Source of the DNA: Maridesulfovibrio salexigens DSM 2638
GTDB lineage: Bacteria > Desulfobacterota > Desulfovibrionia > Desulfovibrionales > Desulfovibrionaceae
Direction: 5' to 3'
Assembly: GCF_000023445.1 (NCBI RefSeq)
Contig: NC_012881.1
Location: 1,803,501-1,867,500 of the forward strand
DNA: 64,000 nucleotides
This document shows positions 34,401 through 41,759 of the stretch, piece by piece. The notes under the pieces were generated by a model. The model saw only the letters and a program-made list of their open reading frames with translations. It did no database searches and was not told the origin of the DNA. The translations under genes and the position numbers were made by a program. How positions within the stretch are numbered: position 1 is the first letter of the stretch; each line of letters starts with the position of its first letter.

Positions 34401-34562
34401 TATAAACTGACATTCAAAGGCGCGATGGTTTTGTATACGAAAAAGGTACCACCAATAAAAATTGGCGGTTATTTTGGGACTTCAATTGGAGCTGAGCCGA
34501 CTTACGAAGGAGTTGAACAAGATCCAGAATACTTTAAACATCTTTTGTTGAAGGTGCAGTAG
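31446..34562 (+). CDS. LEPxLL/DUF4347/GLUG large exported surface protein
   Basis: A 1038-aa protein. The N-terminus RLEERIVLDGAAA is the LEPxLL-type motif of large exported repeat proteins. A DUF4347 domain follows (about 108-270, with IGFASHSIGSGSIHLGG and HIDLLGCGVADG). A region of GLUG-type repeats follows (about 400-670; NVGLLVGQL, AVGGLVGMI, AGGLVSYV with SYATG spacers), then a Pro-Glu-Pro-Lys linker (about 748-786). The last 250 residues are not recognised; near the end YYKLTFKGAMVLYTKK resembles a winged-helix wing. No Sec signal is present, so export through the TolC/adaptor cluster directly downstream is likely. Probable adhesin or contact protein; function inferred. Confidence 0.78.
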   Translation: MRLEERIVLDGAAAVVVEHAAQAMADAHIVDNTADANAAQDSHADHEAKDAANANSGSAKTIEESDVAALLKAVAPQENQPVSVAGSAKDRTASTAPKDDHQPEEDPVTVLVASSGLADVDDLLGAAKENVVTVTYDGDTDNPDDIFNRIESALDGKQAASIGFASHSIGSGSIHLGGDYSVDADTLLSNPEMTEFWKNVGSLVESDGHIDLLGCGVADGEVGKDFISKLEQITGREIAASIDDTGNVEAGGNWLLEEGGVDLVELYFDSGKLGEFDGVLSSASITIYLDSGKSQTLTDYNGNGYYEIDSVEKLIALSRSRNPSRDWARNYELASNIDFSSRERYVDWNGDGRTGSSGDNDGFRPIGYDTDKDTADFQGVAFTGDFKGNGKTIFNLYIDRPTESYVGLFGNASGARIENVRIVNGEVNGEDNVGLLVGQLTGSSTVTNNEISGTVRGDAAVGGLVGMIKGDRSGNINVSKSFSTGTVVGGKNGNRDAGGLIGAVYLYGSEDVFVKESYSTAKTSGTFGIGGLVGGINEYGTGYVVVSDSYATGEVKGDGFVGGLVAVMYGSGNMAVDNSYATGNVYSNNFHAGGLVSYVEGLNNAVVRDSYATGNVKGNLSVGGVVGSVRTAQSSVRNCYALNSRIEGISDVGRVVGTNWGGTLSGNYANQIMTVVGGTVANKGLTKVDGADIWGSQYLSYQDWSRSLWAFPSSFSRNPTLKNAKAYNVNVPKPEPVKPKPDPLPDPVIPEPKPEPKPEPKPEPKPEPKPEPKPEPKPEPKPEPKPETESGNSLPSDSSHSEGPINIDQVYANMVDSPDAFFGIESKPSKEITHKQITEFSIAEKNGDFFVANKGKFMSLYKYLDYLESGEYLKLAQKATLDATFFMMPFLKTPIKMMQLAHSVAEWTIDKLQKFERQAGLIYLDNVLATRSTFNFEQYMTTSHTSNSMANRAGADEIEAMFKDGLIARVDGKQNFSTGLTSPVYYKLTFKGAMVLYTKKVPPIKIGGYFGTSIGAEPTYEGVEQDPEYFKHLLLKVQ
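33692..33804 (+). repeat. 12-bp tandem repeat coding for PEPK linker
   Basis: About nine tandem 12-bp units, CCGGAACCCAAA or CCGGAGCCTAAA, encode the Pro-Glu-Pro-Lys run in the DUF4347 protein. The two versions alternate, which points to duplication of a 24-bp unit. The tract stays in frame whatever its copy number, so length variation between strains is expected. Confidence 0.9.
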
Positions 34563-34629
34563 ATTATTAAAACAGCCATTTAAATAATAACGTGATCTAC
34601 TGATTAATATAAACCCATTATGCCTCTCT

Positions 34630-36153
34630 ATGTTAAAATTTATGAAATATTTCAACTCTATTCTCCTCCTTCTCCTCCTCACCGCCTGCGCCCCCAAAAC
34701 CGGCACAGAAATGAGGAACGAGAATCTGGCTAAGGACCTCGCCTTCACTAAACAGGCTGAGATGACTCTTTCGGGTCAGCAGACAAACGCTACTGCTTCT
34801 GAAGCAGGCGAAGCCATCATGGGCCGGGCGATCTCTCTAAGGGATGCCATTGATTATGCCCTGAAGCATAACCTTGATGCGGCAGTGTCCGAACATCAGG
34901 TTGCTGTGCAGCGTGAAGTGCTGACCGGGTCATACTGGCGCATGCTTCCTTCTTTGATGGGTAACGCGGAATTTTCCACTCAGGACTGGTACACCCCCAG
35001 TTCTTCCAAGAGTTTTGAGAGCGGGCAGGAGTCTTTGGAACCTTCCATCTCTCATGATCTGGAGACTTCTACTCAGTCGGTTGAGCTTTCTTGGAACCTG
35101 CTTAATCTGGCGGTAGATTTCCAGCGCAAATACCAGTCTGAAGCACAGCTGGGCATGAGCAAGCAGCAGCTTAAGCGTGTGAAGCAGAATCTGATTGTGA
35201 GCGTTATTCAGGCTTACATGCGTTGCGCCATTGCCAAGGATGCCAAAGGTAAGGCTGAAAGTATTATTGCCCGTGCTCTTAAGCGTCAGGAAATAATCAT
35301 TAAGCAGAAGAATGACGGAAGTCAGAAAAAGAAAGATGCCCTGAACGGTCAGATTTCTATCATTAAGTTGCGCGATAGTATCCGCCGTTATGAATATGAT
35401 TACCGTCAGGCTAAAAAGGAACTTGCTCAGTTGCTGGGGCTTGCTCCTTCTGCAGAATTTACTATTGAAGGAATCAACCTCGCGGATGTTCCCAGCGAAA
35501 TGGCTATGAACCTTCCGGCATGGGAAAAAGAAGCACTGGCTTCGCGTCCTGAAATGTTTGAGATGGACCTGAAAGAAGATGAAGCTGTGCGTGAAGCGGA
35601 TATAGCCCTTACTCAGATGTTTCCGGCTCTGACTCCCTTTGCCCGTTATAGTCGTGATGACAACTCTTATATGTCCCGTCATCAGTGGTGTAATGTGGGA
35701 TTGCGCGTATCATGGGACCTGTTGACCATTCCCCGTCTCTCTTCCGAGCAGCAAACCGGGATGAAACGGGCAGCGGTAGTTCGCAAGCAACGTCAAGCAC
35801 AGGCCTTAGCTGTGCTGGTGCAGCTCAATCTGGCTACTATCGAATACCGCGATGCCTATGAATCTCTCGGCATTGCTACAGAACTTGAGCAGAGCCAGAA
35901 AGAACTGCAGGATGTAATTGACCGGGGAGTTAAATCCCGGGCGGAAAGTGAAAGTCTTCTGCTGCAGACTAACCAGCAGTATCTTGAAGCCCGTGTAAAA
36001 AGATTGCGGGCATATTCTGACCTGATCATTGCCAAGGCCAAGATCTACAATTCCATGGGCCGTGATTTTGATCAGCAGGATCTGACCGCGACCAGCGGCA
36101 TCAGCACCAAGCATGCTGAAGTCACAGATGAAATGTCTTACGCCTTGAAATAG
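34630..36153 (+). CDS. TolC-family outer-membrane lipoprotein
   Basis: A 507-aa outer-membrane efflux protein. The lipobox ILLLLLLTAC (C near residue 20) makes it a lipoprotein, as in NodT/OprM-type channels. The body has two TolC-like halves with helical pairs, for example AISLRDAIDYALKHN at the start and AQALAVLVQLNLATIEYRDA near the end. It would form the outer channel for the adaptors encoded next. The start is uncertain: no clear ribosome site precedes the ATG at 34630 and a second ATG lies four codons later. A terminator follows, so the adaptor genes may have their own promoter. Confidence 0.85.
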   Translation: MLKFMKYFNSILLLLLLTACAPKTGTEMRNENLAKDLAFTKQAEMTLSGQQTNATASEAGEAIMGRAISLRDAIDYALKHNLDAAVSEHQVAVQREVLTGSYWRMLPSLMGNAEFSTQDWYTPSSSKSFESGQESLEPSISHDLETSTQSVELSWNLLNLAVDFQRKYQSEAQLGMSKQQLKRVKQNLIVSVIQAYMRCAIAKDAKGKAESIIARALKRQEIIIKQKNDGSQKKKDALNGQISIIKLRDSIRRYEYDYRQAKKELAQLLGLAPSAEFTIEGINLADVPSEMAMNLPAWEKEALASRPEMFEMDLKEDEAVREADIALTQMFPALTPFARYSRDDNSYMSRHQWCNVGLRVSWDLLTIPRLSSEQQTGMKRAAVVRKQRQAQALAVLVQLNLATIEYRDAYESLGIATELEQSQKELQDVIDRGVKSRAESESLLLQTNQQYLEARVKRLRAYSDLIIAKAKIYNSMGRDFDQQDLTATSGISTKHAEVTDEMSYALK

Positions 36154-36168
36154 ATAAAAACCAAACCG

Positions 36169-36209
36169 AACAGCCGAGTGAGCCTTCTGGGTTTCCTCGG
36201 CTGTTTTTT
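36169..36209 (+). terminator. Rho-independent terminator after TolC gene
   Basis: A 10-bp perfect stem, AACAGCCGAG with CTCGGCTGTT, and a 17-nt loop, followed by a run of T. It lies 15 bp after the TolC stop and 15 bp before the next gene, so read-through or a new promoter must serve the adaptors. Confidence 0.85.
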
Positions 36210-36223
36210 ATGATCGAATCAAT

Positions 36224-37042
36224 ATGAAAAAACTGCTCCCAGCCATAGTATTGCTCGCATTGCAAGTTCTGATTGTCCCTTGTGCTCTTGCTTATAATTC
36301 CACCTTGCCTACTTTCCCTGACTTTTCGGAACAGGGAACCGATAATGAGCCAGATCTCCATAAAACTATGCAGGGCACATTTAAGGTGGTTTTTTCCCCG
36401 CGCAAAGAAGTCATTCTTTCTGCGGAGGTGGATTCCACAGTCAGCCTCGTTGCAAAGGAGTTCGGGCAATCCTTCAAAAAGGGGCAGGTACTGATCAAAC
36501 TGAACCCGGAAATGTTTGTCTGGCGACAGGATAAGGCCAAAGCCCTCCACAAAAAGGCTGCAGAAACCTTCAAGGTTATCGAAAATCTGTACAAAGACAA
36601 ATCCCGTTCCATCATTGATTTGGAAGAAGCCCGTGCAGATTTGACCATTTCCAAAGCTAATATGCGTATTGCCAGTAAGGAAGTAGGGTTTTGCACCATC
36701 AAGGCTCCTTATTCCGGCCGGGTTGAAAGGCTGCTGGTGGATGAACGGGAATGGGTGGAAGCAGGCACTCCGCTGATTAAAATTGTTAGCGATTCGGTGT
36801 TGCTGGCCCGCACATTGGTGCCGTGGAATGAGCTAAAGTCCTTTCCCATTGGGAAACAGGTAGATATTGAGCTGACTAGCGGTGAGACAGTGAAAGGGAA
36901 AGTCTCCCACGTAGGCGCGGTTATGGACTCCGCCAGTCAGACCTTTGAAGTGAAGATCGAAGTGCCCAACTCAAAACGAAAACTCAAATGCGGCATGACC
37001 GGCCATATTCCTACGCCCATAGCCAAGGTTGCTGAGCGATGA
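36224..37042 (+). CDS. Periplasmic adaptor (HlyD/RND MFP family)
   Basis: A 272-aa exported adaptor. The Sec signal is MKKLLPAIVLLALQVLIV with cleavage near CALA-YNS. A split lipoyl domain follows (EVDSTVSLVAKEFGQSFKKG and CTIKAPYSGRVERLLVDERE), enclosing a helical hairpin, then a beta-barrel segment ending GMTGHIPTP. It would connect an inner-membrane component to the TolC lipoprotein. It overlaps the next gene by 4 bp (ATGA), showing an operon. It is short compared with RND adaptors, which usually exceed 350 aa. Confidence 0.82.
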   Translation: MKKLLPAIVLLALQVLIVPCALAYNSTLPTFPDFSEQGTDNEPDLHKTMQGTFKVVFSPRKEVILSAEVDSTVSLVAKEFGQSFKKGQVLIKLNPEMFVWRQDKAKALHKKAAETFKVIENLYKDKSRSIIDLEEARADLTISKANMRIASKEVGFCTIKAPYSGRVERLLVDEREWVEAGTPLIKIVSDSVLLARTLVPWNELKSFPIGKQVDIELTSGETVKGKVSHVGAVMDSASQTFEVKIEVPNSKRKLKCGMTGHIPTPIAKVAER

Positions 37043-38394
37043 GTAATGAACAGCACCCGGCAATGATCTTGCACCAGCTTTCCACGGAATTGCTGGCTGC
37101 GGAAAACCTGAAGCAACTTTATTTTCGACTGCTAAACCGTTCTATTTCGCTTTGTCCTTATAAACGGGCCGTGCTGTTCAAGGTTGATGGGAAGCGCGCA
37201 AACTTTTTGGCTGTATCCGGTAAATCCGGAGTGGATGCTTATTCCGAAATGGTCGAAAAATGGGAATCTTTAGCCTCGTCACTTTCTGGCAAAGATAAAC
37301 CGCAATTGCTGAACGAAGGCGTATTTTCCGATCAAGAAGCGCAGAATTGGAAATTTATCAGCGACCATACCAACGGTCTTTCCGTATATTGGCTACCGAT
37401 CAAACCGTGGGGAAAGACAAAATATGTCCTCTGGTTTGAACGCTGGGAACAGGAAGAGTGGACTGAACGGGATTTACAATTGCTCAGTCTCGTTGGTGTC
37501 AGCGCAAAGGCTGCTTTTGAAAGGCTGGAACCGGAAACATTGTGCCGTCGCATAAGAGGGAAGTTTTTCAGCTGGCGACGTTTTTTGGTTGCAACTGTTG
37601 TGTTGCTTGCAGTGCTGCTCTCATGGCGGGTTCCGCTTCGAGTAGTTGCCCCGTGTGAGATTATCCCAGAAGATCCTTTTATTGTTACCGCGCCTCTTTC
37701 CGGTGTTGTCTCCGAGGTTCTGGTTGAGTCCGGTGATCAGGTTAAAGCAGGCAGTTTACTTTTTGATTACGATCCCCGTGTGGTTATGCAAGAGTTGAAA
37801 ATAGCTCAGCAGCAAGTAAAAACCCTGCAGCGAACTTTAATGAATACTGAACTTAAGGCTCTTGACAGCTCAAAAGCAAAGGCTGAGTTGTCAATTTTAG
37901 AGTGCCAACTAGAGCAGGAACGGATCAGACTAAAGGTATCAGAGTATAGAGCCTCTTTGTTGGATGTCCGGGCCGAGGTTAACGGTTCGATCATCGTGGA
38001 TAACCCTGATGAATGGCGTGGCCGACCGGTTGAAGTTGGTCAGAAGGTGCTCATGGTGGTTGATCCGCAGAATATAAACTTGCGTATCTGGCTTCCGGAA
38101 GCGGATAACGTTAATTTCAGCAACAGCACTGAAGTTAAAGTACTTTTGAACGCATTTCCTGATGATTCATTGCATGCGCGGATTAAATACGTGGCCCAGA
38201 GTGTTTCCGTAAGCCCGGAAGGTGTTCCCTCGATAATGGCCGAAGGAGCCTTTGATGGCCAAGCCAATATCGGAGAAGGAAAGCTTAGGATGGGGTTGAA
38301 GGGATCTGCTGTGCTCTATGGCGAAAAGGTTTCTGTTGCCTACTGGTTGCTGCGTAAACCATGGGCATCAGCTCGAAGAATAATGGGAATTTAA
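37039..38394 (+). CDS. GAF-domain plus HlyD-type membrane adaptor
   Basis: A 451-aa protein with a cytoplasmic GAF-like N-terminus (about 1-160; CPYKRAVLFKVDGKRANFLA, ERDLQLLSLVGVSAKAAFE). A single transmembrane helix follows near 190-208 (RFLVATVVLLAVLLSWRVPL). Then comes a lipoyl/HlyD periplasmic part (FIVTAPLSGVVSEVLVESGD) with a coiled hairpin and barrel. A GAF sensor on an export adaptor is uncommon and suggests signal-gated export. It is translationally coupled to the upstream adaptor and 12 bp from the next gene. Confidence 0.8.
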   Translation: MSNEQHPAMILHQLSTELLAAENLKQLYFRLLNRSISLCPYKRAVLFKVDGKRANFLAVSGKSGVDAYSEMVEKWESLASSLSGKDKPQLLNEGVFSDQEAQNWKFISDHTNGLSVYWLPIKPWGKTKYVLWFERWEQEEWTERDLQLLSLVGVSAKAAFERLEPETLCRRIRGKFFSWRRFLVATVVLLAVLLSWRVPLRVVAPCEIIPEDPFIVTAPLSGVVSEVLVESGDQVKAGSLLFDYDPRVVMQELKIAQQQVKTLQRTLMNTELKALDSSKAKAELSILECQLEQERIRLKVSEYRASLLDVRAEVNGSIIVDNPDEWRGRPVEVGQKVLMVVDPQNINLRIWLPEADNVNFSNSTEVKVLLNAFPDDSLHARIKYVAQSVSVSPEGVPSIMAEGAFDGQANIGEGKLRMGLKGSAVLYGEKVSVAYWLLRKPWASARRIMGI

Positions 38395-38406
38395 AGGAGA
38401 ATAGAC

Positions 38407-38673
38407 ATGGCTGATGAAAGTAACGATCTCAAAGTGGTTATCCCCAACGATCTTGATTACAAATTTCGCGATTTTTTCAATGTAAATGCTTCCGCCACGG
38501 AAGTGGTTATTGAAATGGGCAATGTACACCGTTCGGTAAAGAATGAAGCCGTGCTGCGTGATCGTGTGGTTTTTTCCGTTCCCGGGGCAATCCAACTCAA
38601 GGATGCCCTGAACTCAGCCCTTGCGGAAGTGGAACGCCAGATTCGGGAAGCAGCAGAGAACAACAAGGTTTAG
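38407..38673 (+). CDS. Small conserved-looking protein (88 aa, DUF3467-like)
   Basis: An 88-aa acidic protein with ribosome site GGAG. It has a pattern of alternating hydrophobic strands ending in a long helix (VPGAIQLKDALNSALAEVER). DYKFRDFFNVNASATEVVIE resembles DUF3467 proteins, but this is weak. It sits between the GAF adaptor and the M50 protein and ends 4 bp before the latter, so it probably belongs to the export machinery, perhaps as a cytoplasmic chaperone. Confidence 0.6.
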   Translation: MADESNDLKVVIPNDLDYKFRDFFNVNASATEVVIEMGNVHRSVKNEAVLRDRVVFSVPGAIQLKDALNSALAEVERQIREAAENNKV

Positions 38674-38677
38674 CATT

Positions 38678-40789
38678 ATGATGTCAGGGGATACTCCCCT
38701 TCCGATTCTACGTCCGGATCTCGATATTATTCCGGGCCCGAAAGCCCATGACGGTTCACCCACAACGGTTGTTTATGATCCTCTTGCAAGGTCATACAAC
38801 CGTTTTTCGTGGTTTGAGTTTGCAGTAATCAGGTTGCTGGGGCAGCCGCGAACTCTGGATGAAGTGGTTGATTTACTGAAGCAGGAAACAACCATGGACC
38901 CTACAGCTGAAGAAATTCTGAGCGTCTGTCAGGAATTGGTCAGGGAAGGACTGACCATAAATACTCTCATCCAGCAACCCGATCAGCTTGAGAAAGAAGT
39001 GAAAGCCAGAACTCCGCACTGGTTCAAATGGCTCTTGCATCACTATCTGTATTTCCGCATCCCTCTTTTGCGGCCTGACTCATTTCTAAGAAAAACAATC
39101 AATTACGTGCGTCCGTTGGCCTCCAATGCGGCTTTTACCTTATATTTCATATGCGGAATTATGGGGCTGATTCTGGTAAGTATGCGACATGAACAATTCT
39201 TCCATACCTTCCAGTATTTTTTCAATTTCAAAGGATTGCTTTATTACGGCACGGCCATAACGTTCGTAAAAATCGTTCATGAATTTTCACATGCCTACAC
39301 TGCCAAGGCGCACGGCTTAAGAGTCCCGGTCATGGGGGTGGCTTTCATTGTGCTCTGGCCAGTGGCTTATTGTGACGTAACCGATGCATGGCGTATTCCC
39401 AAACAGCGAAAGCGACTTCCGGTTGCCGCTGCCGGGATAATCGCAGAATTGGTTATAGCTGGTTTCTGCCTCGTAGGCTGGGCTTTCACTCAACCGGGAT
39501 TGTTGAATAGTCTGTTTTTCGTAGTATCCACGGCATCGCTCATTTCCACGCTGTTGGTGAACCTGAACCCGGCTATGAGTTTTGACGGTTACTACATCTT
39601 CATGGATGTGTCCGGCATCGACAACCTGCGTTCAAGGGCTTTCAATTACCTAAGATATTTATTTAGAACTTTCTGCCTAGGGATGAGCCTTACCGCTCCA
39701 GAAAAGCCCATAGGTTGGCGCAAATTTCTTTATGTCACATATTCCATATACTCATGGGCTTATCGCTTTTTTCTGTATATTGGTATCGCCGTGTTGGTTT
39801 ATTACAAATTTACCAAACTGCTGGGGATCTTTTTGTTTCTGGTAGAAGTGTGGTGGTTTATCGCTCTGCCCATCGTCAAGGAGATTACGTCCGTGATAAA
39901 AATGCGCAAAATGCTTACATTCAATGCCAGATTGGTGACCTCGTTGTTACTGCTCGTTTCGTTGGCGGCATGGCTTGTCTGGCCCCGTTCGCATACTTAC
40001 TATTTCCCTGCTGTGGTTGAAGCACGAAATATGCAACAAATTTACGCTCCTTTTTCTGGGGTAGTAACTGAAATAAAGGGCAGCCGGGGGAAGAAAGTCA
40101 GAGCAGGTGATGAAATATTGAGCATAGCGTCTGTTCCCCTGCGGGCCGAGATAAGCGAGCTCTCTCTGCAAGAGAAGATTCTGGATAAAGAAGCACAACT
40201 TCTGTTCATCCAGCACAATTTTTCCGCTATTCCTGAGAAGGAGGAAGAAAAGCATCAAGTCGCTTCCAGATTGCAGGGAATAAAAAAGAGGCAGGAATTC
40301 TATAATATTTCCGCACAGGTTTCAGGGGTAATTACTGAATGGGATCGCAATCTGAAAGCAGGACAGCACGTTCGTCAGAATCAGGTTTTTGGCCGCATTG
40401 TTAATCCTGAAGATTTCTATTTCGCAGCTTATATTCCAGAAGACAAAGTAGACCTTTTATCTGAAGAAGGGACAGTTTTATTTTACCCGGAAACCGGAGC
40501 TGAAGCCGTTTCGGGCACCATTATTAAGATTGGAAAGAGCAAAACCGACTCGACACGTCATATCGCTCTAACTTCACTTGCTTCAGGAGATATTCCGGCA
40601 ACCCGGGATAGCTATGGCAACATTTCCTTACTAGAAGCCCGGTACGTGGTTGAAATCAGTCCAGATAGCCCAATGGGATTACCGTTGGGAAAAAGTGGTA
40701 AAATGCGTATGCAGATGGTCCCTAGATCCTATCTGATTGATATGTGGCATAAGGTTTACCGGACTTTGGTGAGAGAGAGTAATTTTTAA
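38678..40789 (+). CDS. PqqD-like / M50 site-2-protease-type / lipoyl adaptor membrane protein
   Basis: A 703-aa protein in three parts. First comes a PqqD-like cytoplasmic domain (about 25-110; YNRFSWFEFAVIRLLG, TLDEVVDLL). A polytopic M50 core follows with zinc motif FVKIVHEFSHAYTAKAHG near residue 197 and LNPAMSFDGYYIFMD near 300, where S2P enzymes have NxxPxxxxDG. After the last membrane helices (near 430) comes a periplasmic HlyD/lipoyl section (QIYAPFSGVVTEIKG ... VSGVITEWDRN). The start at 38678 follows AAGG; an ATG at 38621 lies inside the previous gene. It is probably the inner-membrane heart of the export cluster. Catalysis is possible because HExxH and D are kept; transport mode is unknown. 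Confidence 0.82.
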   Translation: MMSGDTPLPILRPDLDIIPGPKAHDGSPTTVVYDPLARSYNRFSWFEFAVIRLLGQPRTLDEVVDLLKQETTMDPTAEEILSVCQELVREGLTINTLIQQPDQLEKEVKARTPHWFKWLLHHYLYFRIPLLRPDSFLRKTINYVRPLASNAAFTLYFICGIMGLILVSMRHEQFFHTFQYFFNFKGLLYYGTAITFVKIVHEFSHAYTAKAHGLRVPVMGVAFIVLWPVAYCDVTDAWRIPKQRKRLPVAAAGIIAELVIAGFCLVGWAFTQPGLLNSLFFVVSTASLISTLLVNLNPAMSFDGYYIFMDVSGIDNLRSRAFNYLRYLFRTFCLGMSLTAPEKPIGWRKFLYVTYSIYSWAYRFFLYIGIAVLVYYKFTKLLGIFLFLVEVWWFIALPIVKEITSVIKMRKMLTFNARLVTSLLLLVSLAAWLVWPRSHTYYFPAVVEARNMQQIYAPFSGVVTEIKGSRGKKVRAGDEILSIASVPLRAEISELSLQEKILDKEAQLLFIQHNFSAIPEKEEEKHQVASRLQGIKKRQEFYNISAQVSGVITEWDRNLKAGQHVRQNQVFGRIVNPEDFYFAAYIPEDKVDLLSEEGTVLFYPETGAEAVSGTIIKIGKSKTDSTRHIALTSLASGDIPATRDSYGNISLLEARYVVEISPDSPMGLPLGKSGKMRMQMVPRSYLIDMWHKVYRTLVRESNF

Positions 40790-40840
40790 AGGTAGTCGCA
40801 AAATTAGGTACTTATGATAAATAGCATAGCGTGTTTAATT

Positions 40841-40960
40841 TTATTTCAAATTAACAGGAACCCCCCTCAGAGTTTCCTGTTCTCCAGTCATAGCCTTGCC
40901 CTTGATATTCCCAGTGCCGAGGGCTTTTTTCTCGGCGTATGAGCCGTGTTTATCAATCAT
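40841..40960 (-). CDS. Possible small protein (39 aa)
   Basis: An ATG at 40960 preceded by AGGAAACGTG opens 39 codons that begin MIDKHGSYAEKKALGTGNIK and end VPVNLK. It is polar and lysine-rich. Its 3' end contains a hairpin whose loop TCTGAGGGGGG also occurs after the ArdC-like gene at 41736-41746, and both stretches share AAGGCTATG just before. It may therefore be a relic of a duplicated gene end rather than an expressed gene. Confidence 0.35.
   Translation of the reverse strand: MIDKHGSYAEKKALGTGNIKGKAMTGEQETLRGVPVNLK
40853..40881 (-). repeat. Hairpin with TCTGAGGGGGG loop, copy 1
   Basis: On the minus strand, AACAGGAA pairs with TTCCTGTT (8 bp) around a 13-nt loop containing TCTGAGGGGGG. 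The downstream sequence is T-rich but not a clean run, so it may be a weak terminator for the XRE gene. Confidence 0.55.
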
Positions 40961-41012
40961 CACGTTTCCTGAATGATTTTGAATTTTTAATCACGGGTCA
41001 TTTTTGCCATGT

Positions 41013-41705
41013 TTACTCCTCTGACTGGTTGGTTTTTATGTTGATTTCTTGTCCATGCCTACTGATTGCCGAACACCACCATTGGGCTGGCAGGGGCGGG
41101 AGGTAACCGCTTGATTCAGCAATTTTAAGGCAATCAAGTATAGTCTGCAAGCTCAGTGAAAATTTATGAAACTGGTCCTGAATTGCGAATACAAGTTCTG
41201 AATGATTGTCAATTGATGCTGTATTGTCTTTATTTTCAACTAGTTCAGCAGGGTTGTCGAATGGTTTAATAGTGTCTGGTGTTTTTGACGTGTGCAGTTG
41301 TTCTAGAAAATTTGAAAGTCGTTTTTTTGAACTATTTGGTAACTCGACATCGTTGAGAGCGTTTTCGATCTCTGTTTTAAGTCCGGCTATATTGTAGCCC
41401 TGATTCATGTAATGCATGAAGCTGAATGTGTTATTTCCTGAAATTAACCAACTCAGGTCTACATTAATTTCGGATGCCAGCATATATAGGGAGCTACAGC
41501 TGATGCTGTCCAGCATACCACTTTCATAACTAGTCAATGTATCTGTCCCTAATGAGGTCCGTCTTGAAAGTTCTGCGATACTGATTTTCTTCTCAGTCCT
41601 TGCCTGCTTCAGCCTTTGACCGATTTGTTTGGTAAGTTGCCTACGATATTCTTTGTGATACCTTGAAAGACGATCAATTAACTGCTGTGATGCTGTTCGT
41701 TTCAT
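41013..41705 (-). CDS. XRE-family HTH transcriptional regulator
   Basis: A 230-aa regulator. The HTH_3 domain spans about residues 27-85 (IGQRLKQARTEKKISIAELS, then SLGTDTLTSYESGML). The rest is helical with no known sensor domain. It lies between the adhesin-export cluster (convergent) and the ArdC-like gene of the conjugation module, on the same strand as the latter. It probably regulates transfer or host genes. The family-level call is firm; targets are unknown. Confidence 0.8.
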   Translation of the reverse strand: MKRTASQQLIDRLSRYHKEYRRQLTKQIGQRLKQARTEKKISIAELSRRTSLGTDTLTSYESGMLDSISCSSLYMLASEINVDLSWLISGNNTFSFMHYMNQGYNIAGLKTEIENALNDVELPNSSKKRLSNFLEQLHTSKTPDTIKPFDNPAELVENKDNTASIDNHSELVFAIQDQFHKFSLSLQTILDCLKIAESSGYLPPLPAQWWCSAISRHGQEINIKTNQSEE

Positions 41706-41729
41706 TTATATATTCTCGCTGTAACATTT

Positions 41730-41753
41730 AAGCGGCCCCCCTCAGACCCGCTT
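41730..41753 (-). repeat. Hairpin with TCTGAGGGGGG loop, copy 2
   Basis: On the minus strand, AAGCGG pairs with CCGCTT (6 bp) around a 12-nt loop with the same TCTGAGGGGGG as copy 1 at 40853-40881. It lies just after the ArdC-like stop and before the XRE gene. A terminator or a regulatory loop is possible; no T-run follows. Confidence 0.5.
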
Positions 41754-41759
41754 GTTAAT

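Noticed and set aside
34630-40789. Multidrug efflux pump
   Set aside because: There is no RND or ABC transporter gene; the M50/PqqD-like protein and adjacent LEPxLL protein favour dedicated protein export.
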